Positions 43,230 to 52,294 of a stretch of DNA of 64,000 bases are shown here, in pieces. How positions within the stretch are numbered: the stretch's first letter is position 1; every line of letters starts with the position of its first letter. The DNA comes from Pseudomonas sp. PA27(2017). Its GTDB lineage: Bacteria > Pseudomonadota > Gammaproteobacteria > Pseudomonadales > Pseudomonadaceae. A program made the position numbers and the translations under genes. The stretch is taken from positions 588,119-652,118 of the forward strand of contig NZ_MSXW01000061.1 of NCBI RefSeq assembly GCF_001945445.1, written 5' to 3'. The notes under the pieces were generated by a model. That model had not been told where the DNA came from. It was given only the letters and a program-made list of their open reading frames with translations, and did no database searches.

Positions 43230-45457
43230 CGGTTGAACAGGCCCTTGAGTGCGTCTTTCAGTTCCGGGCTGACCTTGTCGCCGAGCTTTTCTTCGAGCTT
43301 TTCGTTGATGCGATCGCCGGCCAGCTTGGCGGCCACCTTGCCCATGCCTTCCTGATCCAGGCGGCAGGCCTTGGCGCCCAGCTCCAGCGGGCCGCGGCAG
43401 TGCAGTGGCCAGGCGATGCCGACGTAGCGACGGTTGACCTCGCAGGCTGGATCCGGCATCTCGCGCTGGTCGCCTTCGATGGTGATGCCGACGCGGTAGT
43501 CCAGGCCCAGCACGCGCAGGTCGACGTCACCATTGCCGGCCACGCTCAGGCCGGGAATGCGGGCCTGCAGGTCGGGGTTGCTGGCTACGCCGTTGCGGAT
43601 GCTCAGGCTGCCTTGCAGGCGCTCGAAGGGCGTGTCCTTGCTGCGCGGCTCGCCGCTCAACTGCTTGCGGTTGAGTGTGGAGATGCCGCGGCACAGTTGC
43701 TGCTCCAGATTGGCGTCGACCAGCACGCCGTCCTTGAGCATGAAGCTGGCGGTGCCGTTGAGGGCGTCGACCCAGGCTTTCTGGCTGTTGCCGCTGGTGG
43801 TCAGGTCGCTGTTCAGGTCGAGCAGGCCTTTGAGCGGCGAGGGGCGCTGTTCGTCCTTGAGGAACGGCTCCACCGGAATGCCGCTCAGTTGAGTGTGCAG
43901 GCTGAGTACCGGCACGGCGGGGCGCACGTCGGCGTCGGCCTTGATGGCGAAGCTTCCGTTGCCGAGTTTGCCGCGCAACTCTTCCAGGTTCAGCGCGCCG
44001 CCCTGGCCGCGGGCCTTTAGGCTGACGTTGCTGAGTGCCTGCTTTTGCAGGGTCAGTTGATCGAGAGTGAGGTTGGCCTGCACATCGAGTTTGCGCAGGG
44101 TCGGGATCGGCAGCACCTCGCTGGAGCTCCAGGCTTGCTGGGTCGGTGCGTTGGGCACTGGCGTGGTGCCGGCCTGGCCGGCGTTGGCGACGGTTTCACG
44201 TACCTCGGCCTTGCGCGCCGAGTCGGCGTCTTTCTTGTCCTTGCCGGCGGGCGGCAGGTAGCGGTCGAGGTCGAGCTTGTCGCCTTTGAGCTGCACGCGC
44301 AGTGCCTGCTTGGCGAAGTCGGCCACGGCGAGCTTGCCGGTGAAGGTGCTGTCGTCGAGCTTGAGGGTCAGCTCGTCCAGCGAAAGGCTGTTGGCTGTAC
44401 CCCCCAGTTGGGTGACCAGCTCGAATTGCGACAGGGTTCTCTCGTCGCTCATCGGCGGCAGCTTCTGGCCAAGGCTGGCGAGGAATTCACGCAGGTTGAC
44501 CGGCGCCACGGACAGGCCACCGGACAGCTTTGGCTCGCTCTGCAGGTCACGCACTTTCACTTCGCCGAGGGCGCGCAGTTGGTTGGCCGACAATTTCAGG
44601 CCGTTCCATTCGGCGACCTGCGCCGCCAGGTCGACCAGCAGCTGGCCCTGAGCCGCATAGGTGAGCGTCTGGCCATTGAACGGCTCGCCGGACGCCTCGC
44701 CTGAGAGGCGTGCATCCTCGAGCTGGTAGCGCTTCAGGACGCGGTCGAAGCGCAGCTCGCCCTGCAGCTCGGTGCGCGCGCGCATCACCGGCTTGTTGCT
44801 GCCGAAGAAGGCGCTGAGCTTGATCGGCACGCCGGCGCCTTCGCGGATCGCGCCGGTGGTGAGCTGGATGCTCTCGGCGCTGAATTGCTGGCCCTTCTGA
44901 GCGTCGCGGTAGTCCACCCGGGCGCCATTGACGATCAGGCTGTCGATATCCAGTTTGATCGGCTGGCCTGGGCTTTCCTGGGCGGGCTCGCCTGGCGACT
45001 GCGGTGCATCATTGCCGGCAGTCTGCTCGGCCGGCGTTTCGCCTGGTTTGGCGGCCGGGCGGCCGACGTCTTCCCAGTTGCCGTGGCCGTTTTCGTCGCG
45101 CTGCAGGTCGAGGTTCAGGCCGTCGACGCGGATGTCGCTCATCTGCACTTCCTTGCGCAGCAGCGGCAACACGCGCACCGACAGGCCGAGCAGGCGCAGG
45201 TTGGCGAACGGTTTGTCCGGCGTGCTGGCGCTGGCCAGGGTGGCGTCGGTCAGCTCCAGGCCCAGCCAGGGGAAAAGGCTCCAGCCGATATCGCCGTTGA
45301 GCGTCAGCTCGAGATTGGCCTTGTCCCGCGCTAGTTGGCGGATTTCATCCTTGTAATCGTTGGGGTCGAACAGGTGAGTCAGGGCAAAGCCCAACGCCAC
45401 GATGATCAGCAGTAGTCCGAGGAAGAACAGACCCAGGATTTTGCCGAGCGCTTTCAT
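43226..45457 (-). CDS. AsmA family protein
   Basis: 743 residues: one N-terminal membrane helix (~8-28), the D-P-N-D-Y-K-D-E-I-R motif, and a long beta-rich periplasmic part of the AsmA/VPS13-like bridge type ending in the C-terminal AsmA domain (G-N-G-D-V-D-L-R). The family is linked to lipid transport to, and assembly of, the outer membrane. A low-complexity stretch around residues 140-165 (P-A-A-K-P-G-E-T-P-A-E-Q) is likely a flexible linker. First gene of the asmA-mutY-yggX run. Confidence 0.92.
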   Translation of the reverse strand: MKALGKILGLFFLGLLLIIVALGFALTHLFDPNDYKDEIRQLARDKANLELTLNGDIGWSLFPWLGLELTDATLASASTPDKPFANLRLLGLSVRVLPLLRKEVQMSDIRVDGLNLDLQRDENGHGNWEDVGRPAAKPGETPAEQTAGNDAPQSPGEPAQESPGQPIKLDIDSLIVNGARVDYRDAQKGQQFSAESIQLTTGAIREGAGVPIKLSAFFGSNKPVMRARTELQGELRFDRVLKRYQLEDARLSGEASGEPFNGQTLTYAAQGQLLVDLAAQVAEWNGLKLSANQLRALGEVKVRDLQSEPKLSGGLSVAPVNLREFLASLGQKLPPMSDERTLSQFELVTQLGGTANSLSLDELTLKLDDSTFTGKLAVADFAKQALRVQLKGDKLDLDRYLPPAGKDKKDADSARKAEVRETVANAGQAGTTPVPNAPTQQAWSSSEVLPIPTLRKLDVQANLTLDQLTLQKQALSNVSLKARGQGGALNLEELRGKLGNGSFAIKADADVRPAVPVLSLHTQLSGIPVEPFLKDEQRPSPLKGLLDLNSDLTTSGNSQKAWVDALNGTASFMLKDGVLVDANLEQQLCRGISTLNRKQLSGEPRSKDTPFERLQGSLSIRNGVASNPDLQARIPGLSVAGNGDVDLRVLGLDYRVGITIEGDQREMPDPACEVNRRYVGIAWPLHCRGPLELGAKACRLDQEGMGKVAAKLAGDRINEKLEEKLGDKVSPELKDALKGLFNR

Positions 45458-45523
45458 GGACGAGTCCTATGCAGTGACGAGAAGTTGGAATCCGCGAGTA
45501 TAACGCCCACGGCGCACCCACGG

Positions 45524-45711
45524 TTAAAGGCTTCGGGCAACGCGTTCGACGATGGCCGGGCTGGCTGCCAGCCCTGGTGATTCGACGCCGAACGGATTCA
45601 CCAGTCCTGGTAGACCATGATCGGCGGCGGTTTGCAGCACAAATTCTTGCGCGCCTTGGCGGTAGGCCCCGTTGCGGCGGCACCGATGATCAGGGTGTCG
45701 AGGCTGCCCAT
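45524..45711 (-). pseudogene. Decayed FAD-dependent oxidoreductase (L-2-hydroxyglutarate oxidase-like) remnant
   Basis: From an ATG at 45711 the frame reads M-G-S-L-D-T-L-I-I-G-A-A-A-T-G, the start of an FAD-binding Rossmann fold. It then shifts frame; the second frame, closed by TAA at 45524-45526, reads H-G-L-P-G-L-V-N-P-F-G-V-E-S-P-G-L, which is the C-terminal signature of LhgO-type oxidases, preceded by Y-R-Q-G-A-Q-E-F-V-L-Q. Roughly 300 residues in between are missing. So only the two ends survive, joined by an internal deletion and out of frame. Confidence 0.8.
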
Positions 45712-46053
45712 GGTGTTTCTGTGTCCTGGCTGTTCAGCCCAGCGCAACGCAATCGTCATGGCCAGTCGCTAGGGTGCGTGCTCGCGGCAGGGTGTTCAGT
45801 GTGCATCGGCGCGGTTGCCGATGACCGGTCGTCGCCAAAAGCGGCAGCCAAAGGTGAGAAATGGGCGACATATCCATAAAAGAGCGGCCTGGAAGGTTGC
45901 ACAGGCACTGTGGCGATGTGACACAATGCCGCGGGGAGCTAGCGGTCAGCTAGAGCGAATGGATTCTCCCCGTACTTACTCGTTGTTTGGCGACGCCTCC
46001 ACCGAGGTTTCGCCAGTAATTACCTGTTTGCCAACCTAATCAGAGAAGAAAAC
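45712..46053. promoter_or_regulatory. Upstream region of the OFA transporter gene
   Basis: 342 bp without a supportable gene. A TTGCAC (45897-45902) is followed by TG-A-CACAAT at a long 19-bp spacing, a doubtful promoter. The leader before 46054 ends in AGAGAAGA, a reasonable ribosome site. Confidence 0.35.
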
Positions 46054-47712
46054 ATGACTGACGCCACCGTGCAAAACGGTGCTTCAGCGACGCCTGCTTT
46101 CCTGTCCAAGGAGCGCATCATCGCTAAGCCCGGTTTCAACCGCTGGCTGGTTCCGCCAGCTGCCCTCGCCATCCACCTGTGCATCGGCATGGCCTACGGG
46201 TTCTCCGTATTCTGGCTGCCGCTGTCCAAGGCCATTGGTATCACCGCGCCAGTCGCGTGTGCGCCGGACATTGGTTTCTTCGAACAGATCTTCGCCAGTA
46301 ACTGCGACTGGCAGATCTCCATGCTGGGCTGGATCTACACCCTGTTCTTCGTGTTCCTGGGTTGCGCGGCTGCCGTATGGGGTGGCTGGCTGGAACATGC
46401 TGGCCCGCGTAAGGCTGGCCTGGTATCGGCCGTGTGCTGGTGTGGCGGTCTGCTGATCTCCGCGCTGGGTATCTACACCCACCAGATCTGGCTGATGTGG
46501 GTCGGTTCCGGCGTGATCGGTGGTATCGGTCTGGGCCTGGGCTACATCTCCCCGGTATCGACGCTGATCAAGTGGTTCCCGGACAAGCGCGGCATGGCCA
46601 CCGGTATGGCCATCATGGGCTTCGGTGGCGGCGCGATGGTCGGTGCTCCCCTGGCCGCAGCGCTGATGGGTCACTTCGCCAATGAAACCGGCGTCGGCGT
46701 ATGGCAGAGCTTCGTGGTCATGGCGGTGATCTACTTCATCTTCATGGTCGGTGGCGCACTGGCCTACCGCGTTCCGCCAACCGGCTGGAAGCCTGCTGGC
46801 TGGGTCGCTCCGGCTGCCAAGGCCAACAACGCGATGATCACCAAGGGTCACGTCCACGTGAACACCGCGTGGAAAACCCCGCAATTCTGGCTGGTCTGGG
46901 CCGTACTGTGCCTGAACGTATCGGCCGGTATCGGCATCATCGGCATGGCCTCGCCCATGCTGCAGGAAGTCTTCGGCGGCAAGCTGATCGGCCTGAACGT
47001 GCCATTCAGTGAGCTGAGCGCTGCACAGCTGGGCCAGATCGCCGCCATCGCGGCCGGCTTCACCGGCCTGCTGAGCCTGTTCAACATCGGTGGCCGTTTC
47101 TTCTGGGCTTCGTTCTCCGACCTGATCGGCCGCAAGGCGACCTACTTCGTGTTCTTCGCGCTGGGCTTCACCCTGTACGCGCTGGTGCCGTGGACCGGCC
47201 ACCTGGGTAGCATCGCCCTGTTCGTGTTCGCCTTCTGCCTGATCCTGTCCATGTACGGTGGTGGCTTCGCGACCGTTCCGGCTTACCTGGCCGACCTGTT
47301 CGGTACCCAGATGGTCGGTGCGATCCACGGTCGCCTGCTGACCGCCTGGGCCTTCGCTGGCGTGCTGGGCCCGGTGCTGGTCAACTACCTGCGTGAGTAT
47401 CAGCTGAGCATCGGCGTCGAGCGCGCTGCCGCTTACGACATCACTCTGTACATCCTCGCTGGCCTGTTGGTGCTGGGTTTCATCTGCAACCTGCTGGTCC
47501 GCCCTGTGGATCCCAAGTACTTCATGACCGAAGCAGAGCTGGCTGCCGAGCGCGCCCATGGCGAGAAATCCAAGCCGTCCGCTACCGAGCTGGAGTGGGC
47601 TGCCGATCCGTCGAGCAAGCCGCTGGTGATCGCTGCCTGGCTGGCCGTGGGTATCCCGCTGGCCTGGGGTGTCTGGATTACCCTGCAGAAGACTGCCGTA
47701 CTGTTCCAGTAA
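46054..47712 (+). CDS. OFA-family MFS transporter (oxalate/formate antiporter-like)
   Basis: 552 residues with 12 or more membrane helices. The N-terminal core I-H-L-C-I-G-M-A-Y-G-F-S-V-F-W-L-P-L matches the OFA group, as do the W-F-P-D-K-R-G-M-A-T-G-M-A-I-M-G-F-G-G-G-A loop and the R-F-F-W-A-S-F-S-D half-loop. A large extracytoplasmic insert with two cysteines lies near residues 69-85, and an extra C-terminal helix closes the protein. Codons are strongly biased to translation-optimal ones (many GGT, GCT, CGT, CTG), which suggests high expression. Substrate unknown; monocarboxylate exchange is plausible. Confidence 0.88.
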   Translation: MTDATVQNGASATPAFLSKERIIAKPGFNRWLVPPAALAIHLCIGMAYGFSVFWLPLSKAIGITAPVACAPDIGFFEQIFASNCDWQISMLGWIYTLFFVFLGCAAAVWGGWLEHAGPRKAGLVSAVCWCGGLLISALGIYTHQIWLMWVGSGVIGGIGLGLGYISPVSTLIKWFPDKRGMATGMAIMGFGGGAMVGAPLAAALMGHFANETGVGVWQSFVVMAVIYFIFMVGGALAYRVPPTGWKPAGWVAPAAKANNAMITKGHVHVNTAWKTPQFWLVWAVLCLNVSAGIGIIGMASPMLQEVFGGKLIGLNVPFSELSAAQLGQIAAIAAGFTGLLSLFNIGGRFFWASFSDLIGRKATYFVFFALGFTLYALVPWTGHLGSIALFVFAFCLILSMYGGGFATVPAYLADLFGTQMVGAIHGRLLTAWAFAGVLGPVLVNYLREYQLSIGVERAAAYDITLYILAGLLVLGFICNLLVRPVDPKYFMTEAELAAERAHGEKSKPSATELEWAADPSSKPLVIAAWLAVGIPLAWGVWITLQKTAVLFQ

Positions 47713-47835
47713 TCACGATCTGCTGCGCGTCGGCCCTGCGGCGTTAAAAACAGGCTCGGAATGCTCATGTACAAAAGTACATTCCGCTTCCTCGCCTGTT
47801 TTTGCCTTGCAGGGCTCTAGCTCGCGATATCGTGA
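47713..47835. repeat. Long hairpin repeat, copy B
   Basis: It begins one base after the OFA transporter stop codon. Outer arms TCACGAT (47713-47719) and ATCGTGA (47829-47835); inner pairing aaaacaggc with gcctgtttt; centre atgtac-aaaa-gtacat. It aligns with copy A (4634-4775) over ~105 bp. Stem differences come in pairs: AAG/CTT becomes CGA/TCG in the outer arm, A-T becomes C-G in the gcNctgc block, C-G becomes A-T and T-A becomes G-C in the centre. A true terminator follows. Confidence 0.9.
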
Positions 47836-47847
47836 GTCACATTAAGG

Positions 47848-47882
47848 TCCCGCTGACGCCCCGTGCGTCAGCGGGATTTTTT
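47848..47882 (+). terminator. Strong terminator after the OFA transporter gene
   Basis: TCCCGCTGACGC (47848-47859) pairs perfectly with GCGTCAGCGGGA (47865-47876), followed by six T. The hairpin repeat copy B lies between the gene and this terminator. Confidence 0.95.
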
Positions 47883-47992
47883 ATGCCTGCGATTTGGCGG
47901 CGTAGGGGGAAGCGTCTTGTCACGTTTTGGTGCAACGTGCGCCTTCGCGGCATTTTTGCCGGACGGCTTTATAGCTTTGCCGCTTATCAGCC

Positions 47993-47998
47993 TATAAT
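47993..47998 (+). promoter_or_regulatory. -10 element of the his operon promoter
   Basis: A perfect TATAAT 38 bp before the hisB start codon. The -35 at 16-18 bp spacing is poor (around TTTATAG). It would give a leader of about 30 nt, too short for a leader-peptide attenuator. Confidence 0.55.
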
Positions 47999-48035
47999 GT
48001 TCGCCCTTTCGCCCAACGATTTTGTGGAGCAGGTG

Positions 48036-48629
48036 ATGGCCGAACGTACGGCATCCGTCGAGCGCAATACCCTGGAGACCCAGATCAAGGTCTCGATCAA
48101 TCTGGATGGCACCGGCAAGGCCACCTTCGATACCGGCGTGCCGTTCTTCGAGCACATGCTCGACCAGATCGCCCGCCATGGCCTGATCGACCTGGACATC
48201 TTCTGCAAGGGCGACCTGCACATCGACGACCACCACACCGTCGAAGACGTCGGCATCACCCTCGGCCAGGCCTTCGCCAAGGCCGTCGGCGACAAGAAGG
48301 GCATGACCCGTTACGGTCACTCCTACGTGCCGCTGGACGAAGCGCTGTCGCGCGTGGTGATCGACTTTTCCGGTCGTCCCGGCCTGCAGATGCACGTGCC
48401 GTTCACCCGCGCGGTGGTCGGCGGCTTCGATGTCGATCTGTTCCAGGAGTTCTTCCAGGGCTTCGTCAACCATGCTCAGGTCAGCCTGCACATCGACAAC
48501 CTGCGTGGCGTGAACACCCACCACCAGATCGAGACCGTGTTCAAGGCCTTCGGTCGCGCCCTGCGCATGGCGGTCGAGCTCGACCCGCGCATGGCCGGGC
48601 AAATGCCATCGACCAAGGGCGTGCTCTGA
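48036..48629 (+). CDS. hisB: Imidazoleglycerol-phosphate dehydratase
   Basis: 197 residues from the ATG at 48036 (GGAG upstream); upstream in-frame starts lie before the promoter and are rejected. Metal-binding histidine motifs F-F-E-H-M-L-D-Q-I-A-R-H-G and H-I-D-D-H-H-T-V-E-D are present twice in variant form (T-H-H-Q-I-E-T-V-F-K-A). It dehydrates imidazole glycerol phosphate in histidine synthesis. It is the monofunctional form, without the phosphatase domain of E. coli HisB. Stop and hisH start overlap as TGATG. Confidence 0.97.
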   Translation: MAERTASVERNTLETQIKVSINLDGTGKATFDTGVPFFEHMLDQIARHGLIDLDIFCKGDLHIDDHHTVEDVGITLGQAFAKAVGDKKGMTRYGHSYVPLDEALSRVVIDFSGRPGLQMHVPFTRAVVGGFDVDLFQEFFQGFVNHAQVSLHIDNLRGVNTHHQIETVFKAFGRALRMAVELDPRMAGQMPSTKGVL

Positions 48630-49267
48630 TGCAGACGGTAGCCGTCATCGATTACGGCATGGGCAACCTGCACTCGGTGTCCAAGGCGCTGGAACATGTG
48701 GGCGCCGGCCGTGTGCTAGTGACCAGCGATGCCCAGGTGATTCGTGAGGCCGACCGCGTGGTGTTTCCCGGTGTCGGTGCGATCCGCGACTGCATGGCCG
48801 AGATCCGCCGCCTGGGCTTCGACGAACTGGTTCGCGAGGTCAGCCAGGATCGTCCGTTTCTCGGCATCTGCGTGGGCATGCAGGCGCTGCTCGAGCGCAG
48901 CGAAGAGAACGACGGCGTCGACTGCATCGGCCTGTTTCCCGGCCAGGTGCGCTTCTTCGGCAAGAGCATGGTCGAGGATGGTGAGCCGCTGAAAGTCCCG
49001 CACATGGGCTGGAACGAGGTGAGCCAGGCGGTCAAGCATCCGCTGTGGCACAACATTCCCGAGCAGGCGCGCTTCTACTTCGTGCACAGCTATTACATCG
49101 AGGCGGCCAAGGCGCAGCAGGTGGTTGGCCGTGGTCACTACGGCAAGGATTTCGCCGCGGCCCTGGCCGACGGTTCGCGCTTCGCCGTGCAGTTCCACCC
49201 GGAGAAGAGCCACACCCATGGCCTGCAGCTGCTGCAGAACTTCGCCGCCTGGGATGGCCGCTGGTAG
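48629..49267 (+). CDS. hisH: Imidazole glycerol phosphate synthase glutaminase subunit
   Basis: 212 residues. Class I glutaminase triad: nucleophile Cys81 in G-I-C-V-G-M-Q, and His/Glu in F-H-P-E-K-S-H near the C-terminus. It supplies ammonia through HisF to make imidazole glycerol phosphate and AICAR. The DUF2164 gene starts at the base after its stop codon. Confidence 0.97.
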   Translation: MQTVAVIDYGMGNLHSVSKALEHVGAGRVLVTSDAQVIREADRVVFPGVGAIRDCMAEIRRLGFDELVREVSQDRPFLGICVGMQALLERSEENDGVDCIGLFPGQVRFFGKSMVEDGEPLKVPHMGWNEVSQAVKHPLWHNIPEQARFYFVHSYYIEAAKAQQVVGRGHYGKDFAAALADGSRFAVQFHPEKSHTHGLQLLQNFAAWDGRW

Positions 49268-49522
49268 ATGGCGCGGCTCAAGAGCCCGATCCTGACGCTC
49301 ACGCCCGAGCAGGAAAGCGATGCGGTGCACAAGCTGCAGCGCTTTCTGAGCGACCGTTTCGAGCTGGAACTGGGCTCCTTCGAGGTGTTGGAGCTGCTCG
49401 AACTGTTCGGGCGCGACATCGCCCCGCATTACTACAACCGAGCGATCACCGATGCGCACAGTTTGCTGCGCGAGCGCTTCGAGAGCCTCGAAGTCGACCT
49501 GTGGGCGCTCGAGAAAGATTGA
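49268..49522 (+). CDS. DUF2164 family protein inside the his operon
   Basis: 84 residues, starting directly after the hisH stop. The motif D-R-F-E-L-E-L-G-S-F-E-V-L-E-L-L-E-L-F followed by I-A-P-H-Y-Y-N-R-A-I-x-D-A marks DUF2164, a small acidic family. No membrane segment or metal site is obvious. Its position between hisH and hisA suggests co-expression with histidine synthesis; a direct role is not known. Confidence 0.9.
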   Translation: MARLKSPILTLTPEQESDAVHKLQRFLSDRFELELGSFEVLELLELFGRDIAPHYYNRAITDAHSLLRERFESLEVDLWALEKD

Positions 49523-49561
49523 TCCCGGCCCAGGCCGGCTGAACTAGACAAGGTGCTGCAG

Positions 49562-50299
49562 ATGCTGATTATTCCCGCTATCGACCTCAAGGACGGCGCC
49601 TGCGTACGCCTTCGCCAGGGCCGCATGGAAGATTCCACGGTGTTCTCCGATGACCCGGTGAGCATGGCCGCCAAGTGGGTCGAGGGCGGCTGCCGTCGTC
49701 TGCACCTGGTCGACCTCAACGGCGCCTTCGAGGGTCAGCCGGTCAATGGTGAAGTGGTTACCGCCATCGCCAAGCGCTACCCGAACCTGCCGATCCAGAT
49801 CGGCGGCGGCATCCGGTCGCTGGAAACCATCGAGCACTACGTCAAGGCCGGCGTCAGCTACGTGATCATCGGCACCAAGGCCGTGAAAGATCCGCAGTTC
49901 GTCACCGACGCCTGCAAGGCCTTCCCGGGCAAGGTCATCGTCGGCCTGGACGCCAAGGATGGCTTCGTCGCCACCGACGGCTGGGCAGAAGTCAGCACCG
50001 TGCAGGCCACCGATCTGGCCAGGCGTTTCGAGGCCGATGGCGTCTCGGCGATCGTCTACACCGATATCGCCAAGGACGGCATGATGCAGGGCTGCAACGT
50101 CGAAGCCACCGCCGCCCTGGCTGCCGCCAGCCGCATCCCGGTGATCGCTTCCGGCGGCATCCACAACCTGGGTGATATCGAGAAGCTGCTGCTGGCCCGG
50201 TCGCCGGGCATCGTCGGTGCCATCACTGGCCGCGCGATCTACGAAGGCACCCTGGATGTGGCGCAAGCGCAGGCGTTCTGCGACAACTTCAAGAATTAA
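49562..50299 (+). CDS. hisA: ProFAR isomerase
   Basis: 245 residues from the ATG at 49562 (AAGGTG upstream; a GTG three codons earlier is less likely). TIM barrel with catalytic Asp8 in I-P-A-I-D-L-K-D-G and the second Asp in Y-T-D-I-A-K-D-G. Phosphate loops G-G-G-I-R and S-G-G-I-H. It opens the ribose ring of ProFAR by Amadori rearrangement. Confidence 0.97.
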   Translation: MLIIPAIDLKDGACVRLRQGRMEDSTVFSDDPVSMAAKWVEGGCRRLHLVDLNGAFEGQPVNGEVVTAIAKRYPNLPIQIGGGIRSLETIEHYVKAGVSYVIIGTKAVKDPQFVTDACKAFPGKVIVGLDAKDGFVATDGWAEVSTVQATDLARRFEADGVSAIVYTDIAKDGMMQGCNVEATAALAAASRIPVIASGGIHNLGDIEKLLLARSPGIVGAITGRAIYEGTLDVAQAQAFCDNFKN

Positions 50300-50388
50300 G
50301 CACGCTCTGAAGTCCTCGCCAAGCGAGCGAGCCGCTTCAGACGCAACGCCGCGGATGTGCGGCGCAGCCGGTTAGAGAGGGTTTCAGC

Positions 50389-51159
<771 letters not shown>

Positions 51160-51293
51160 GCCGCGCAGGCGCCAGTGGTGCGTCCAAACTGGTGCGATTG
51201 GCCTTTTGGATGCCCGCTAATGGCGCTAAGCTAGCACCCGTGTGACAAGGATCGGGTCAAGCCAGAGCGTCTAGCTCGCTACTTCTGCCCAGA

Positions 51294-51312
51294 CGCCCGG
51301 TCACTCCGGGCG
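51294..51312. promoter_or_regulatory. Hairpin in the leader of the binding-protein gene
   Basis: CGCCCGG-TCACT-CCGGGCG, a perfect 7-bp stem 51 bp before the start codon and 135 bp after hisF, followed by CTACCTTT. It may terminate the his operon weakly or structure the leader of the next gene. Confidence 0.45.
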
Positions 51313-51362
51313 CTACCTTTCCGGCCGCCCGTCAACGCTTTGAATGACAGGTAGTCCAGTAC

Positions 51363-52118
51363 ATGTGCAAACGTCTGTGGTTGGCAGCGGCCAGTGCCCT
51401 GCTCTTGATGGCATCGGTGGCGCGCGCCGAAATCGACCCGAACTACAACGTGGTGTTGCTGACGGAAAACTTCCCGCCGTACAACATGGCGATCAACGGC
51501 AAGAACTTCGCCCAGGAAGACAATGTTGATGGAATCGCCGTCGACGTGGTGCGCGAAATGTTCAAGCGCGCCGGCATCAAGTACAGCCTCACCCTGCGCT
51601 TTCCCTGGGATCGTATCTACAAACTCGCCCTCGAGAAGCCCGGCTACGGCGTGTTCGTGACCGCTCGGCTGCCCGAGCGCGAAGCGCTGTTCAAGTGGGT
51701 CGGCCCCATCGGCCCGGACGACTGGGTGCTGCTGGCGCGCGGTGACAGCAAGCTGGTGGTCAACAACCTGCAGCAGGCCAAGCAGTACCGGATCGGCGCC
51801 TACAAGGGCGACGCCATCGCCGAGCACCTCGAAAAGGAAGGCCTGCAGCCCGTGACCTCGTTGCGCGACCAGGAAAATGCCAAGAAGCTGATGGCCGGGC
51901 AGATCGACCTGTGGGCCACTGGTGACCCGGCAGGGCGTTACCTGGCCCGCCAGGAAGGCGTCAGCGGCCTGAAGACCGTGCTGCGTTTCAACAGCGCGCA
52001 ACTGTATCTTGCACTGAACAAGGACGTGCCGGACGAGGTGGTACAGAAGCTGCAGTCGGAACTGGACAAGATGCGCGCTGAGGGGATCGTCGACAGCATT
52101 CTCAACAGCTATCTTTAG
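51363..52118 (+). CDS. Periplasmic substrate-binding protein, first of a tandem pair
   Basis: 251 residues with a signal peptide (cleavage near ARA-EID). Family 3 binding fold: V-V-L-L-T-E-N-F-P-P-Y-N-M, R-F-P-W-D-R at the ligand site, and F-K-W-V-G-P-I. About two thirds of residues match the next gene by eye. No permease or ATPase gene accompanies it. A related pair occupies this place after hisF in P. aeruginosa (from memory, PA5137-5139 region). Confidence 0.9.
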   Translation: MCKRLWLAAASALLLMASVARAEIDPNYNVVLLTENFPPYNMAINGKNFAQEDNVDGIAVDVVREMFKRAGIKYSLTLRFPWDRIYKLALEKPGYGVFVTARLPEREALFKWVGPIGPDDWVLLARGDSKLVVNNLQQAKQYRIGAYKGDAIAEHLEKEGLQPVTSLRDQENAKKLMAGQIDLWATGDPAGRYLARQEGVSGLKTVLRFNSAQLYLALNKDVPDEVVQKLQSELDKMRAEGIVDSILNSYL

Positions 52119-52189
52119 CCCTGAAGGTCGTATGAAGGGCACGCCGAGGCGCTGAGGGGGCGCTGGCGTGGCGATGATTCGGCGTTCAT

Positions 52190-52216
52190 GCTGCCGTGTG
52201 CCTTGTGCACGGCAGC
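52190..52216. promoter_or_regulatory. Hairpin between the tandem binding-protein genes
   Basis: GCTGCCGTG (52190-52198) pairs perfectly with CACGGCAGC (52208-52216). No T-run follows, so it is not a classic terminator; it may stabilise the first message or adjust relative expression. Confidence 0.45.
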
Positions 52217-52294
52217 CATTGCCAGGACGGTGGTGGTGCGAAGTTCGGCAGGAGGCCGCCAACCATAATCATAACCACGTGGCGGGGACGACAG

